Source: Pseudomonas sp. LFM046 (lineage in GTDB: Bacteria; Pseudomonadota; Gammaproteobacteria; Pseudomonadales; Pseudomonadaceae). Taken from it: DNA of 64,000 nt. The position numbers were made by a program, and so were the translations under genes. Position 1 is the stretch's first letter, and the number at the start of each line of letters is the position of its first letter. The notes below the pieces were generated by a model. It searched no databases. It saw nothing but the letters and a program-made list of their open reading frames with translations, and was not told the origin of the DNA. The stretch lies in assembly GCF_000949385.2 (NCBI RefSeq), contig NZ_JYKO02000001.1:4855502-4919501 (forward strand), given 5' to 3'. Positions 55,070 to 63,939 of the stretch are shown piece by piece.

Positions 55070-56329
55070 ATGATCGATCCCAAGCGCGTACTGCGCGCCC
55101 TAGCCGAACACTGGACGTTGCTCGAGCCGCTCTGCGAGCGCTTCGATACCGGCACCTTGAGCCTGGTTGAACTGCGCGTGCAGCTCGCCGGCCAGTTGCC
55201 GGAGGGCACGCCCACCGACATCACCGCCCTGCTCGACCTCTGGGTGCGCCTGGACATCCTGGTTCCCGTGGCCAAGAGCCCGAACCGCTTCGAGCTGAAC
55301 GCGCAGATCCACGACTTCCTCGCCTACCTGCGGCGCGAACACCGCCTGGGCCTGTGCCTGGAGATCGAAGCCTACCTGCGTCACCTGGAGCGCCTCGCCG
55401 GCTATATCCAGGAAGCCTTCGAGATTCGCGACGGCAATGACCTGGCCCGCCAGCTGCGCCTGCTCGACATGCGCGTTCGCGACGTACTGAAGAAGCTCGA
55501 CAACGACGAGCAGGCCCTGGTGGCCGTGGCCGACCGCGCCAAGACCAGCGACCGGCAGATTCCCCTGCGCCAGCGTTATGCCGAAGTGCTGGCCACCTGG
55601 GACGAGTATGTCGAGCCGATGATCCAGCTGGTGGCCGCCGATGGCGCCTTCGAGCAAGGCGTGCGCCGCGTCGAGCAGGTGCTGCTGCGCCTGTTGGGCG
55701 AACAGCAGCGCCTGGGCCAACTGGTGGACGACGACCTGCTGCTGCGCACCCACGCGCGCATCCTGGAGATGCAGACCAGCGCCCAGCTGACCCTGCGCAA
55801 GGCCCGCGAGCTGCTGCTGCCGCTGCGGGAGGAAGCCCGCCGGCACAACGCCGTGACCCGTGGCGCCGCCCTGGCGCTGTCGGTGATCCGCAAGAAGGGC
55901 CTGGATGCGGTGCCCCAGGCGGCGATGCCGCTGTTCACCCGCCCCCAGACCACCTTCCTCGGCAGCGGCTCCCAGGTGGAGGCTTACGTCTACGCCCTGG
56001 CCCGCTTCCAGCCGAAGCCGGCGCACTTCCCGAAATCCGGCGGCTCGCGCAAGGCCGCCGCGCCCCGTTCGCCGAAGACCGCGCGGGAAATGCTCGACCG
56101 CTGCGAGCAGGCCCTGCCGCTGCCGGACCTGATGGTCTGGCTGCTGGAGCAGGAGCCGGAAGGCGCCACCGACGAACTCCTCTACTGGTTCTCGCGACTG
56201 TCCCGCGATGCGCGCTTCCAACGCGATCGCCTGGAACGCCGTGAATACCTGACCGCCGAGCACCAGGTCAGCCTGAGCTCCTACGCCCTGATCAAGAGCC
56301 CCACCGCTGCGGCCGAGAAGACTTCCTGA
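55070..56329 (+). CDS. mksF: MksF, kleisin subunit of MksBEF condensin
   Basis: This encodes 419 aa. Kleisin of the MukF-related Mks complex, it bridges the two MksB heads and binds MksE. The N-terminal winged helix (RVLRALAEHWTLLEPLCERF...) is followed by a helical middle (LRLLDMRVRDVLKKLDNDEQ) and a C-terminal domain. The ATG at 55070 is preceded by TACAAT (55033-55038), a good -10 hexamer. Its TGA overlaps the ATG of mksE (TGATG). Strong synteny with mksE and mksB supports the assignment; kleisins alone are hard to recognise. Confidence 0.88.
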   Translation: MIDPKRVLRALAEHWTLLEPLCERFDTGTLSLVELRVQLAGQLPEGTPTDITALLDLWVRLDILVPVAKSPNRFELNAQIHDFLAYLRREHRLGLCLEIEAYLRHLERLAGYIQEAFEIRDGNDLARQLRLLDMRVRDVLKKLDNDEQALVAVADRAKTSDRQIPLRQRYAEVLATWDEYVEPMIQLVAADGAFEQGVRRVEQVLLRLLGEQQRLGQLVDDDLLLRTHARILEMQTSAQLTLRKARELLLPLREEARRHNAVTRGAALALSVIRKKGLDAVPQAAMPLFTRPQTTFLGSGSQVEAYVYALARFQPKPAHFPKSGGSRKAAAPRSPKTAREMLDRCEQALPLPDLMVWLLEQEPEGATDELLYWFSRLSRDARFQRDRLERREYLTAEHQVSLSSYALIKSPTAAAEKTS

Positions 56330-57039
56330 TGAATATCGACCTGAAAGAAATGACCCAGCTCGCGCCCATCTTCCGCGAGCTGTTCAAGGGCTATCACCTC
56401 TCCCGCAGCGAGCCGGAGTGCTACGCCCAGCTGTCCACCATGCAGGACCAGTACCGCGCCCTGTTCAAGGCGCTCGGTTTCGAGCTGGTCTGCGATCCGC
56501 GCGGCTTCTACTACTTCGTGCCCGAGCAGATGGGCGCCCAGGTGAACAAGACCGCCCAGCGCCTGGCGCTGTTCACCTTCATCCTGGTGGAACACCTGGC
56601 CGACCAGGGCCGCGACCCGCTGTCGGTCCTCGATGGCGGCAGCATCGGCCGCGACGAGCTGCCGGCCCTGCTGGAGAAGTACCGCGACCTGTTCATGCAG
56701 GCCGAAGTGACCACTCACGAAGAGCTGGAAGAGAAGGTGATCCGTCGCCTGACCCAGCTCGGTTTCGCCGAGGACAGCAACGGCGTGTACCGCTTCCTGC
56801 CGCCCATGCACCGCTTCCTCGATGTGTGCCTGGCCGTGCAGCACGACCGCGACCTGGCCGCCAGCCTGCACAGCACAGACCTGGAGCTGCGCGCCCCGGT
56901 GCTGATGGATGACGACAGCGGCGACGCCATCATCCCCATCGAAACCGCTGAAATCGGCGAAGCTGCCGACGAGTCCGAAGAAGACGCCCTGGCCCGCGCC
57001 ATGGCTGAAGAACGCGCAGCCCAGGAGGAAGACGCATGA
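56329..57039 (+). CDS. mksE: MksE, accessory subunit of MksBEF condensin
   Basis: This encodes 236 aa, the MukE counterpart (KITE-type tandem winged helix) that binds MksF and controls DNA gating. Recognisable parts are FRELFKGYHLSRSEPECYAQ, TAQRLALFTFILVEHLADQG and the second winged helix EVTTHEELEEKVIRRLTQLG. The tail is very acidic (ESEEDALARAMAEERAAQEE). It overlaps mksF by one base and mksB by four, so the three are tightly coupled for fixed stoichiometry. Confidence 0.9.
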   Translation: MNIDLKEMTQLAPIFRELFKGYHLSRSEPECYAQLSTMQDQYRALFKALGFELVCDPRGFYYFVPEQMGAQVNKTAQRLALFTFILVEHLADQGRDPLSVLDGGSIGRDELPALLEKYRDLFMQAEVTTHEELEEKVIRRLTQLGFAEDSNGVYRFLPPMHRFLDVCLAVQHDRDLAASLHSTDLELRAPVLMDDDSGDAIIPIETAEIGEAADESEEDALARAMAEERAAQEEDA

Positions 57040-59870
57040 GCCAGGAACGCTACGGCATCCGCCGCTTCGCCCTGCTGAACACCGCCGGATACAGCCTGGG
57101 CCTGTTCCCGCTGGAAACCCCGCTGTCGATCTACGGCGCCAACAACCTCGGCAAGTCGGCCTCGATCAACGCGCTGCAGTTCCCGATCCTGGCGCGCATG
57201 TCGGACATGAGCTTCGGCAAGTACAGCCTGGAGCAGTCGCGCAAGTTCTACTTCGCCACCGACACCAGCTACATCCTCGTCGAAGTTTCCCTGCCCCACG
57301 GCCCCCACGTGATCGGCGTGGCCGGTCGCGGCCCGGGTGGCGGCTTCGGCCACCAGTTCTTCGCCTACCGTGGCGAGCTCGACCTGGACCATTACCAGCG
57401 CGACGGCACCTGCCTGCGTCAGCGCGAGCTGTTCAACAACCTGGAGCGCGAGGGCATCAAGGCCTACGAGCTCAAGCCCGATGAACTGCGCCGCCTGCTG
57501 GTGGGTGGTCACACGTCCATTCCGCTGGACCTGACCCTGATCCCGCTGCGCTCCACCAGCGAGCAGAGCCTGAAGACCTTCCGCTCGCTGTTCATCAACC
57601 TGCTGCACATGCGTGAGATCACCGCGGCCAAGCTCAAGCAGCTGTTCCTCGATGCCTTCGAGCACAGCCTGCGCTCGGGCAGCGTGGACTACATCGCTGC
57701 CTGCGAAGAAGCCTTCCGCGACGTACGCCGTATGGAGCAGGACTACCAGGCCCTGGTGGCGGCCGGTCCGCTGGTGGAAGCCCTGGCCAATGGCGTGGCC
57801 CAGCGCGAGGTCCTGCGCGGCAAGCTGCACCGCATCTCCCCGCTGCTGGACTCCCTGCTGGGCACCTGGCAGGACTACGCCGGTGCGCGCAAGGAAGAGC
57901 TGGTGATCCAGGCTGAGCACTACCGCGGCGAGCAGGATGGCCTGCAGAACGAGCAGCGTGGCGGCACCCAGGAAATGATGCGCCTGGAGCGCGCCATCAC
58001 CGAGAACCAGCGCTGGCTGGGTGAACTCGCGGTGCTGAAGAACCGCTTCGCCCTGGTGGAAGACGCCAAGGTACTGGAGCAGCAACTGCTGGCCGCCAAG
58101 GACGCCCACGACGAGCTGGCCGGCGCCCTGGCCCAGTCCCGCCAGTTCTCCGCCGAGGACCTGGACGAGCGCCTGCGCGACCTGGAAAAACGCCTGAAGG
58201 CGGTCAAGCAGCAGCTCGACCACGCCGACAACAACAGCTACTCGCGCCTGCGTGAAGAATTCAGCCAGGCCGACGTGGACCGCCTGATGCGCCTGTTCAA
58301 CGGCCAGCTGTTCAGCCTGCCCCTGGGCGAGAAAGGCATTGAGCTGGATGACCAGGACACCTGGGTGAAGACCCTGGAAGCCGTGCTCGACCAGTTCAAG
58401 GGCAGCCAGTTCGAGGTGCCCGGCCTGTCCATCGACCTGTCCCATATCGAGCCGCCGGCCCTGCAGGCCCTGGCTGACCGCGCCGCCCTGCGTGACCAGA
58501 AAGACCGCCTGGAGCGCGAGCTGAAGCAGCTTCGCACCCAGCAGTCCGTCGCCGCCGACCGTGCCGCGAGCAAAGCCCAGGCCGAGAAGCTTTACCAGGA
58601 CGTGCTGGACGCCCAGAAGGCCCTGGAAGACTTCCGCAAAGCCCAGACCCTGACCGCCGAAGAACCGGCCAAGCTGGAAGAACTGGCGCAACTGGAAGCC
58701 ACCCAGGACGAGTTGAAGCGCTCCGCTGACGCCTTCACCGAGCGCGTCCAGCAGCTCTCCGCCAAGCTGCAGCTGGTGGGCCGCCAACTGGCCGACCTGG
58801 AAGCCAAGGAACGCACCCTGGAAGACGCTCTGCGCCGCCGCCAGCTGCTACCCGCCGACCTGCCCTTCGGCAAGCCCTTCATGGACCCGGTGGACGACAG
58901 CCTGGACAACCTGCTGCCGCTGCTCAACGACTACCAGGACACCTGGCAGGCGCTGCAGCGTATCGACGGCCAGATCGAAGCCCTCTACGCCCAGGTGCGC
59001 CTGAAGGGTGTGGCCAAGTTCGACAGCGAGGATGACGCCGAGCGCCGCCTGCAGCTGCTGATCAACGCCTACGCCCACCGCCAGGACGAGGCCCTGACCC
59101 TGGCCAAGGCTCGTCGCGCGGCGGTTACCGACATCGCCCGGACGCTGCGCAACATCCGCAGCGACTACGACAACCTGGAACACCAGCTGGCCCTGTTCAA
59201 CCGCGAGATCAACAAGCGCCAGGTCTCCAACCTGCAAAGCTTCCGTATCGTCCTCGCGCCGAACAAGGAAGCCCTGCGCCACATCGACCAGATCATCCAC
59301 AGTGCTGGCCAGTACGAGGAAGGCGAGACCCTGTCGGTCTTCGACCTGACCAACTCCAGCGACCAGGATGCGAAGAACGAGGAAGCCAAGGAGTACCTGG
59401 CTCGCCTGGTGGCCGCCAACGGCAACCAGCTGGGCCTGAAGGACCTGTTCGAGCTGGCCTTCGAGATCACCAAGGTGCACGGCCAGCCGGTCATCCACAC
59501 GGACATCGATGGCGCCGCCTCCAACGGCACCACGATGACCATCAAGGCGCTGACCAACATGTACCTGCTCCTGCACCTGATGGACCGCGAGCAGGCCGGC
59601 CGCATCCGCCTGCCCTACTACCTCGACGAGGCGGCGGACATCGACGAGCGCAACCAGCAGGCGCTGATCGAGACCAGCCAGCAGTTGGGCTTCACGCCTA
59701 TCCTGGCGTCGGTGAAGCCGCAGGTGTCGGCCAACGTCGCCATCGACCTGGAAGGCGGCAGCGGCCCCAACGGCATCTACATCGACGAAGCGGACTGGAA
59801 GTTCATCAAGCGCCGCGAGGTGGCCAAGGCCACTCAGGACGCAGAGGACGAGGCGGTCGAACCCGCCTGA
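57036..59870 (+). CDS. mksB: MksB, SMC-like ATPase of MksBEF condensin
   Basis: This encodes 944 aa. The head has Walker A LSIYGANNLGKSASINALQF (Gly34-Ser41). Two coiled-coil arms (about 260-420 and 480-760) flank a small hinge (about 425-470). The C-terminal half head has SNGTTMTIKALTNMYLL and Walker B LPYYLDEAADIDERNQQ. MksB compacts and segregates chromosomes and in P. aeruginosa partly backs up SMC. The nuclease subunit MksG (JetD-like) that marks plasmid-defence Wadjet operons does not follow: the next gene is on the other strand after a terminator. Confidence 0.95.
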   Translation: MSQERYGIRRFALLNTAGYSLGLFPLETPLSIYGANNLGKSASINALQFPILARMSDMSFGKYSLEQSRKFYFATDTSYILVEVSLPHGPHVIGVAGRGPGGGFGHQFFAYRGELDLDHYQRDGTCLRQRELFNNLEREGIKAYELKPDELRRLLVGGHTSIPLDLTLIPLRSTSEQSLKTFRSLFINLLHMREITAAKLKQLFLDAFEHSLRSGSVDYIAACEEAFRDVRRMEQDYQALVAAGPLVEALANGVAQREVLRGKLHRISPLLDSLLGTWQDYAGARKEELVIQAEHYRGEQDGLQNEQRGGTQEMMRLERAITENQRWLGELAVLKNRFALVEDAKVLEQQLLAAKDAHDELAGALAQSRQFSAEDLDERLRDLEKRLKAVKQQLDHADNNSYSRLREEFSQADVDRLMRLFNGQLFSLPLGEKGIELDDQDTWVKTLEAVLDQFKGSQFEVPGLSIDLSHIEPPALQALADRAALRDQKDRLERELKQLRTQQSVAADRAASKAQAEKLYQDVLDAQKALEDFRKAQTLTAEEPAKLEELAQLEATQDELKRSADAFTERVQQLSAKLQLVGRQLADLEAKERTLEDALRRRQLLPADLPFGKPFMDPVDDSLDNLLPLLNDYQDTWQALQRIDGQIEALYAQVRLKGVAKFDSEDDAERRLQLLINAYAHRQDEALTLAKARRAAVTDIARTLRNIRSDYDNLEHQLALFNREINKRQVSNLQSFRIVLAPNKEALRHIDQIIHSAGQYEEGETLSVFDLTNSSDQDAKNEEAKEYLARLVAANGNQLGLKDLFELAFEITKVHGQPVIHTDIDGAASNGTTMTIKALTNMYLLLHLMDREQAGRIRLPYYLDEAADIDERNQQALIETSQQLGFTPILASVKPQVSANVAIDLEGGSGPNGIYIDEADWKFIKRREVAKATQDAEDEAVEPA

Positions 59871-59887
59871 TCCTTTCCCCGGAAAAG

Positions 59888-59915
59888 CAAAAGGGCCGCA
59901 ATCGCGGCCCTTTTG
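59888..59915. terminator. Bidirectional terminator between mksB and the MCE gene
   Basis: CAAAAGGGCCGC (59888-59899) pairs with GCGGCCCTTTTG (59904-59915) around loop AATC. U tracts arise on both strands. Confidence 0.92.
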
Positions 59916-59928
59916 TTTTAGGTGGCGG

Positions 59929-62220
59929 TCAATTCGCCAGCGGGATCTTCGGCGCCCAGGTCAGCCATTCGTCCTCGGCATCGTCATGGAGGGCGAAGGT
60001 CTGGCCGTTCAGGGCAACGTTGCCCATCTGTGCCTCGTTCGGCGTGGCGAAGGAAATGCCGCCTTCCACCATCGTCTCCAGGGAGCCGGTACGGACCTTC
60101 ACGCCTTCGAACAGGCTGGCGTCCACACCGACACCACTGGAGTGCCAGAAGCGGCTGCCGCTGTGCACCAGGGGCGCGTAGCGCGGCTCGATGAGCACGT
60201 GGATGAACACGCGGTCAGCGGTGTTGCCCAGTTCATAGGACAGCACCTTGCCCACCGGTACCTCGCGGTAGCTGACGATCACGCCGGGCTTGATGGAGCC
60301 ACGACGCGGCGCGCTGAGGGTAATGTGCAGCCCTGCCTGACGCAGGAGCGGGTCCGGCGCCTGGGTCAGCACCGTGAAGCGGGTCTGCGCCTTGCCGGGT
60401 TTGTCGGCGGGCTCCACTTCCAGGTACGGGCCGCTGACCAAGGTGTCCAGGTTGGCCGTGCGCAGCAGGCCGAGCTCCGGCCCCACGACCCAGAACTGGC
60501 TACCGGCGCGGGCGATGCGATCCGCCGCTTGGGTGATGCGCGCCTTGACCAGCACGCCGGACAGGTCGTTGGCCAGGACCACCGATTCCACCTCACCGAC
60601 ATCGATGCCCTTGAAGCGGATCGGCGTGCCTTCCTTGACGCCCGCGGCCTGGGGAATGGCGATCTCGACCAGGGTGCCCTTGGCGATGGCCTGGGACTCG
60701 TCGTCGTACAGGGTGAAGCGACGCGGCCGGGTCACCGGCTTGGCCTTGGGATCGGGGGTGCTGAAGGTGATGCCGCCGGCCAGCAGGGTCTGCAGGGATT
60801 CGCTCTTCACTTCGACGCCCGACAGCCCACCCTTGAGGGTCACGCCGCTGGAATTCCAGAAGCGGGTGGACTCGTTCACCAGCTTGGCGAACTCCGGCTC
60901 GATGTGGACGCCGACCACTACGCGCTGCTGGTCTCGGGAGAGCTGGTAGCTCTGCACGCTGCCCACGCGGATCTGGCGGTAGAGGACGGGGCTGCCGACT
61001 TCCAGGGAGCCGAGGCGGTCGCTACTCAGGACAAGGTGCAGTCCGGGAGCGTCGGTGTTCAGCGGCGGTGCCTTGGGCCTCACCTTGAATTCGCGGGTCG
61101 GTGTGCCTTCGCGGGCGAAGCGCACGGCGATGTAGTTACCCTTCACCAGGGCTTCGATTCCGGTGATGCCCGCCAGCGAAATCGACGGTTTGACCGTCCA
61201 GAACTCGGTGCCGTCGACCAGGAAGTCCTCGGTGCGCGGTTCCATGGTCAGCTCGGCAGTGGCGCCGGTGAAGTCCTTGTCCATGTCCAGTTTCTTCAGG
61301 GTGCCGACCTGCACGCCGTTGTACATCACCGGCGTGCTGCCGGGGTTCAGGCCACTGACGTCGTCCATGCGCAGCAGCACGCGCAGGCCGGCCTCGGCCG
61401 CTTCGAAGCCGTCATACAGCCGGAACGGGATGCTCGGGTCGGTGGGCGGGCTGTCCTGGCGGTGCTCCGGGGTGGCGAAGGCGATGCCACCGGCCATGAT
61501 GCTGAGCATCGACTCGGTGCGAATCTTCACCCCGGAGAAGTCGGCCATGACGTTCAGACCACTGGCGTTCCAGAAGCGCGTGTGTTTGCGCACGAGGTGA
61601 GCATAGGGCTGCTCGATGTGCACCTTGATCTCGACGGTGCGCTGGTCCTCGGCCAGCCGATAGCTCTTCACCTGGCCGACCTGGATCTGCCGGTAATACA
61701 CGGGGCTGCCCTGTTCCAGGGAGCCGAGGCGCTCGGCCTTGAGGGTCAGGTGCAGGCCGGGCAGCGAGTCGGACAGCGGCGGCGGCTCCGGCAGGGCAAC
61801 GTAATTCCGCTCGCGCTCGCCCTTCACCGGGTCGATCGCGATATAGATGCCGGAAACCAGGGTTTCGAGGCCGGTCACCCCGGCGAGGGACACCCGCGGG
61901 CGCACCAGCCAGAAGCGGGTTTCCTTGCTGAGGTAGGGCTCGGCTTCCTTGAGCACTTCTACGGTGGCGATCACGCCCTTGATGTCCTGGCTGATGTGCA
62001 GGTCGGTGACCTTGCCCACCTGGATGCCCTTGTACATCAGCAGGGTCTTGCCCACCGTGATGCCATCACCGTTCTCGAAGCGGATCTGGATCTCGATCCC
62101 GGCTTCGCTCATGGCCTTCCAAGCCAGCCAGCCGCCGATGAGCAAGGCCAGCAGCGGTAATACCCAGATGGCGGACCAACTGGTGGTTTTCTTGGTTTTC
62201 GGCGTTGGCAACTCAGGCAT
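59929..62220 (-). CDS. Six-domain MCE protein, PqiB/LetB-like intermembrane lipid transporter
   Basis: This encodes 763 aa. One N-terminal membrane helix (AIWVLPLLALLIGGWLAW) anchors a chain of six MCE domains. Each has a core like MYKGIQVGKVTDLHI, YYRQIQVGQVKSYRL, MYNGVQVGTLKKLDM, LYRQIRVGSVQSYQL, RFKGIDVGEVESVVL or SYREVPVGKVLSYEL. E. coli PqiB has three and LetB seven, so this one is intermediate and closer to LetB. Stacked hexameric rings would form a lipid tunnel across the periplasm. The gene overlaps the upstream PqiA-type gene by 8 bases, and the three genes form one operon. Confidence 0.9.
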   Translation of the reverse strand: MPELPTPKTKKTTSWSAIWVLPLLALLIGGWLAWKAMSEAGIEIQIRFENGDGITVGKTLLMYKGIQVGKVTDLHISQDIKGVIATVEVLKEAEPYLSKETRFWLVRPRVSLAGVTGLETLVSGIYIAIDPVKGERERNYVALPEPPPLSDSLPGLHLTLKAERLGSLEQGSPVYYRQIQVGQVKSYRLAEDQRTVEIKVHIEQPYAHLVRKHTRFWNASGLNVMADFSGVKIRTESMLSIMAGGIAFATPEHRQDSPPTDPSIPFRLYDGFEAAEAGLRVLLRMDDVSGLNPGSTPVMYNGVQVGTLKKLDMDKDFTGATAELTMEPRTEDFLVDGTEFWTVKPSISLAGITGIEALVKGNYIAVRFAREGTPTREFKVRPKAPPLNTDAPGLHLVLSSDRLGSLEVGSPVLYRQIRVGSVQSYQLSRDQQRVVVGVHIEPEFAKLVNESTRFWNSSGVTLKGGLSGVEVKSESLQTLLAGGITFSTPDPKAKPVTRPRRFTLYDDESQAIAKGTLVEIAIPQAAGVKEGTPIRFKGIDVGEVESVVLANDLSGVLVKARITQAADRIARAGSQFWVVGPELGLLRTANLDTLVSGPYLEVEPADKPGKAQTRFTVLTQAPDPLLRQAGLHITLSAPRRGSIKPGVIVSYREVPVGKVLSYELGNTADRVFIHVLIEPRYAPLVHSGSRFWHSSGVGVDASLFEGVKVRTGSLETMVEGGISFATPNEAQMGNVALNGQTFALHDDAEDEWLTWAPKIPLAN

Positions 62221-62836
62221 TCTCGTCGTCCATATCGGTGTTGTCCCAGATCAGCCTGGGGTCGAAAGTCACTGCTGCGATCATGGTGATGCACACAACG
62301 CTAGCAAAGGCCGCCGCCCCCAGGTTGGCTTCGATGCTGGCCAGGTTGCCGAAGTTCACCAGCGCCACAAGGATGGCGATGACGAAGATATCCAGCATGG
62401 ACCAGCGACCGATCCATTCGATGAAGCGGTACATCAGAATTCGTTGCTTGGGCGACATGGGCAGCCGTCGCTGCACTGAGTAAAGCAGCAATGCGATGCC
62501 GACCAGCTTGAAGGTGGGCACCAGGATGCTGGCCACGAAGACCACCAGGGCAATGGGCACCATCTCGGCGTGGATCAGCTCGATCACGCCGCCCATGATG
62601 GTGGAGGGCGCGCCGTTGCCGAGGAAGTTCACGGTCATGATCGGCAGCACGTTGGCCGGTATGTAGAGGATCGCGGCGGTGATCAGCAGAGCCCAGGTGC
62701 GGGCGAGGCTGTTGGGGCGGCGCGGGTGGAGCGTGGCACCGCAGCGGCGGCAGTTGCCGTAGGTCTCGTCCGACTCCGGGCGATTCAATTCATGGCATTC
62801 GTCGCAGACGATGATGCCGGCATCAATGGCGCGCAT
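62213..62836 (-). CDS. PqiA/LetA-type membrane protein, second half-size protein
   Basis: This encodes 207 aa. An N-terminal zinc ribbon (CDECHEL and CRRCGA) is followed by four membrane helices (ALLITAAILYIPANVLPIMT, MVPIALVVFVASILVPTFKL and onward). This is one PqiA domain; E. coli PqiA and LetA carry two in a single chain. The ATG at 62836 has GAAGGA upstream and is preferred to the ATG at 62863. Both overlap the end of the upstream PqiA-type gene. It is the likely inner-membrane partner of the MCE protein. Confidence 0.88.
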   Translation of the reverse strand: MRAIDAGIIVCDECHELNRPESDETYGNCRRCGATLHPRRPNSLARTWALLITAAILYIPANVLPIMTVNFLGNGAPSTIMGGVIELIHAEMVPIALVVFVASILVPTFKLVGIALLLYSVQRRLPMSPKQRILMYRFIEWIGRWSMLDIFVIAILVALVNFGNLASIEANLGAAAFASVVCITMIAAVTFDPRLIWDNTDMDDENA

Positions 62837-63485
62837 GGGATTGTCCTTCGGGGTCCAGGGCATCCCAGACCTGGTGCGGCGACATGGTCACCTCCAGCCA
62901 GACCTGGGACAGCAGCAGCCCCACAAAGCAGACGAGGCCAACGCCGAGGTGGAGGTCGGCCATGCCGATCAGCTTGACGATGGAAACCAGGATGCCCATG
63001 AGGTAGACCTCGAGCATTCCCCACTCCCGCAGGTGGTGGTACAGGCGATAGAGCTTCACACCCGTGCCCAGCGCCCAGCGGGTATTGATACAGACCAGGA
63101 CCGCCAGTTGGCAGAGCAGCTTGATCAGGGGAATGATCATGCTGCACAGGAGGACCAGCGCGGCCACCCCTTCCATCCCGTTGTTGTAGAGGCCGACTAC
63201 GCCGCTCCAGACGGTGTCCTGGGTCGTATGCCCAAGCATGTTGAGCTTCATGATGGGCAGGAAGTTGGCCGGGACGAACAGCAGCAGCGCGGTGAACACC
63301 AGAGCCAGGGCACGTCGCTCCATCTGCGAGCGGTGCACCACCAGTTCATAGCCGCAGCGGGGGCAACAGGCTTTCTGCTCTTCGCCCACGTCGGGGCGAC
63401 GCATCAGCAGGTCGCACTCGTGGCAGGCAATCAGCGCATGCAGGGGAAGTTCGGACAGCGGACGTTCATCAGCCTGTTCAGGCAT
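62823..63485 (-). CDS. PqiA/LetA-type membrane protein, first half-size protein
   Basis: This encodes 220 aa with zinc ribbon CHECDLL and CCPRCGYEL and four membrane helices (ALALVFTALLLFVPANFLPI, VAALVLLCSMIIPLIKLLCQ and onward). It is homologous to the next gene, so together they equal a two-domain LetA/PqiA. The two overlap at stop and start, which would let them be made in equal amounts and assemble as a heterodimer. It is the first gene of the PqiA-PqiA-MCE operon, with 154 bases between it and the rRNA terminator. Confidence 0.88.
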   Translation of the reverse strand: MPEQADERPLSELPLHALIACHECDLLMRRPDVGEEQKACCPRCGYELVVHRSQMERRALALVFTALLLFVPANFLPIMKLNMLGHTTQDTVWSGVVGLYNNGMEGVAALVLLCSMIIPLIKLLCQLAVLVCINTRWALGTGVKLYRLYHHLREWGMLEVYLMGILVSIVKLIGMADLHLGVGLVCFVGLLLSQVWLEVTMSPHQVWDALDPEGQSHARH

Positions 63486-63639
63486 GGCGGCAAGGCTCTC
63501 AGGGTAACGCGGCTATTCTAGACGAGCGGCGCCATGCGGTCGCGATCCAAGCGTTTCCGCAAACTACCGCCCTCTCAGTTCCTTTATGTGAAGAGCGACA
63601 ACCTTCCCCACGTCACGCCCACTTTCCCGCGCGCAAAGA

Positions 63640-63675
63640 CAAACCCCCGACACGCCGTGGCGTATCGGGGGTTTG
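63640..63675 (-). terminator. Terminator of the rRNA operon
   Basis: CAAACCCCCGA (63640-63650) pairs with TCGGGGGTTTG (63665-63675), with an inner ACGCC/GGCGT helix. It lies directly after the 5S gene on the minus strand. Confidence 0.92.
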
Positions 63676-63681
63676 GGATAG

Positions 63682-63801
63682 AAGCTTGACGATGACCTAC
63701 TCTCACATGGAGAAGCTCCACACTACCATCGGCGATGCGTCGTTTCACTGCTGAGTTCGGGATGGGATCAGGTGGTTCCAACGCTCTATAGTCGTCAAGC
63801 A
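63682..63801 (-). rRNA. rrf: 5S ribosomal RNA
   Basis: About 120 nt on the minus strand, reading TGCTTGACGACTATAGAGCG... and ending ...GTCATCGTCAAGCTT. The 5' and 3' ends pair (CTTGACGA/TCGTCAAG). The conserved ACCTGATCCCATCCCGAACT loop and the GTGTGGAGCTTCTCCATGTG helix are present. Ends are placed from the helix and may be off by one or two bases. Confidence 0.95.
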
Positions 63802-63939
63802 ATTCGGTAGGGGCCTCGTCGCAGGACGCGACCCCGAATCAGGTATGTGACAAGTTTGGCTTTTGCGGTTCTGGCAAATTTTCGGTCTATATCGACTTCA
63901 CCACCACACGCAACAATCACCAGATTGTTTGGGTGTTAT

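Noticed and set aside
55070..59870. Mks operon read as a Wadjet (JetABCD) plasmid-defence system
   Set aside because: There is no JetD/MksG nuclease gene next to it; the operon ends at a terminator and matches the chromosomal MksBEF locus of Pseudomonas.
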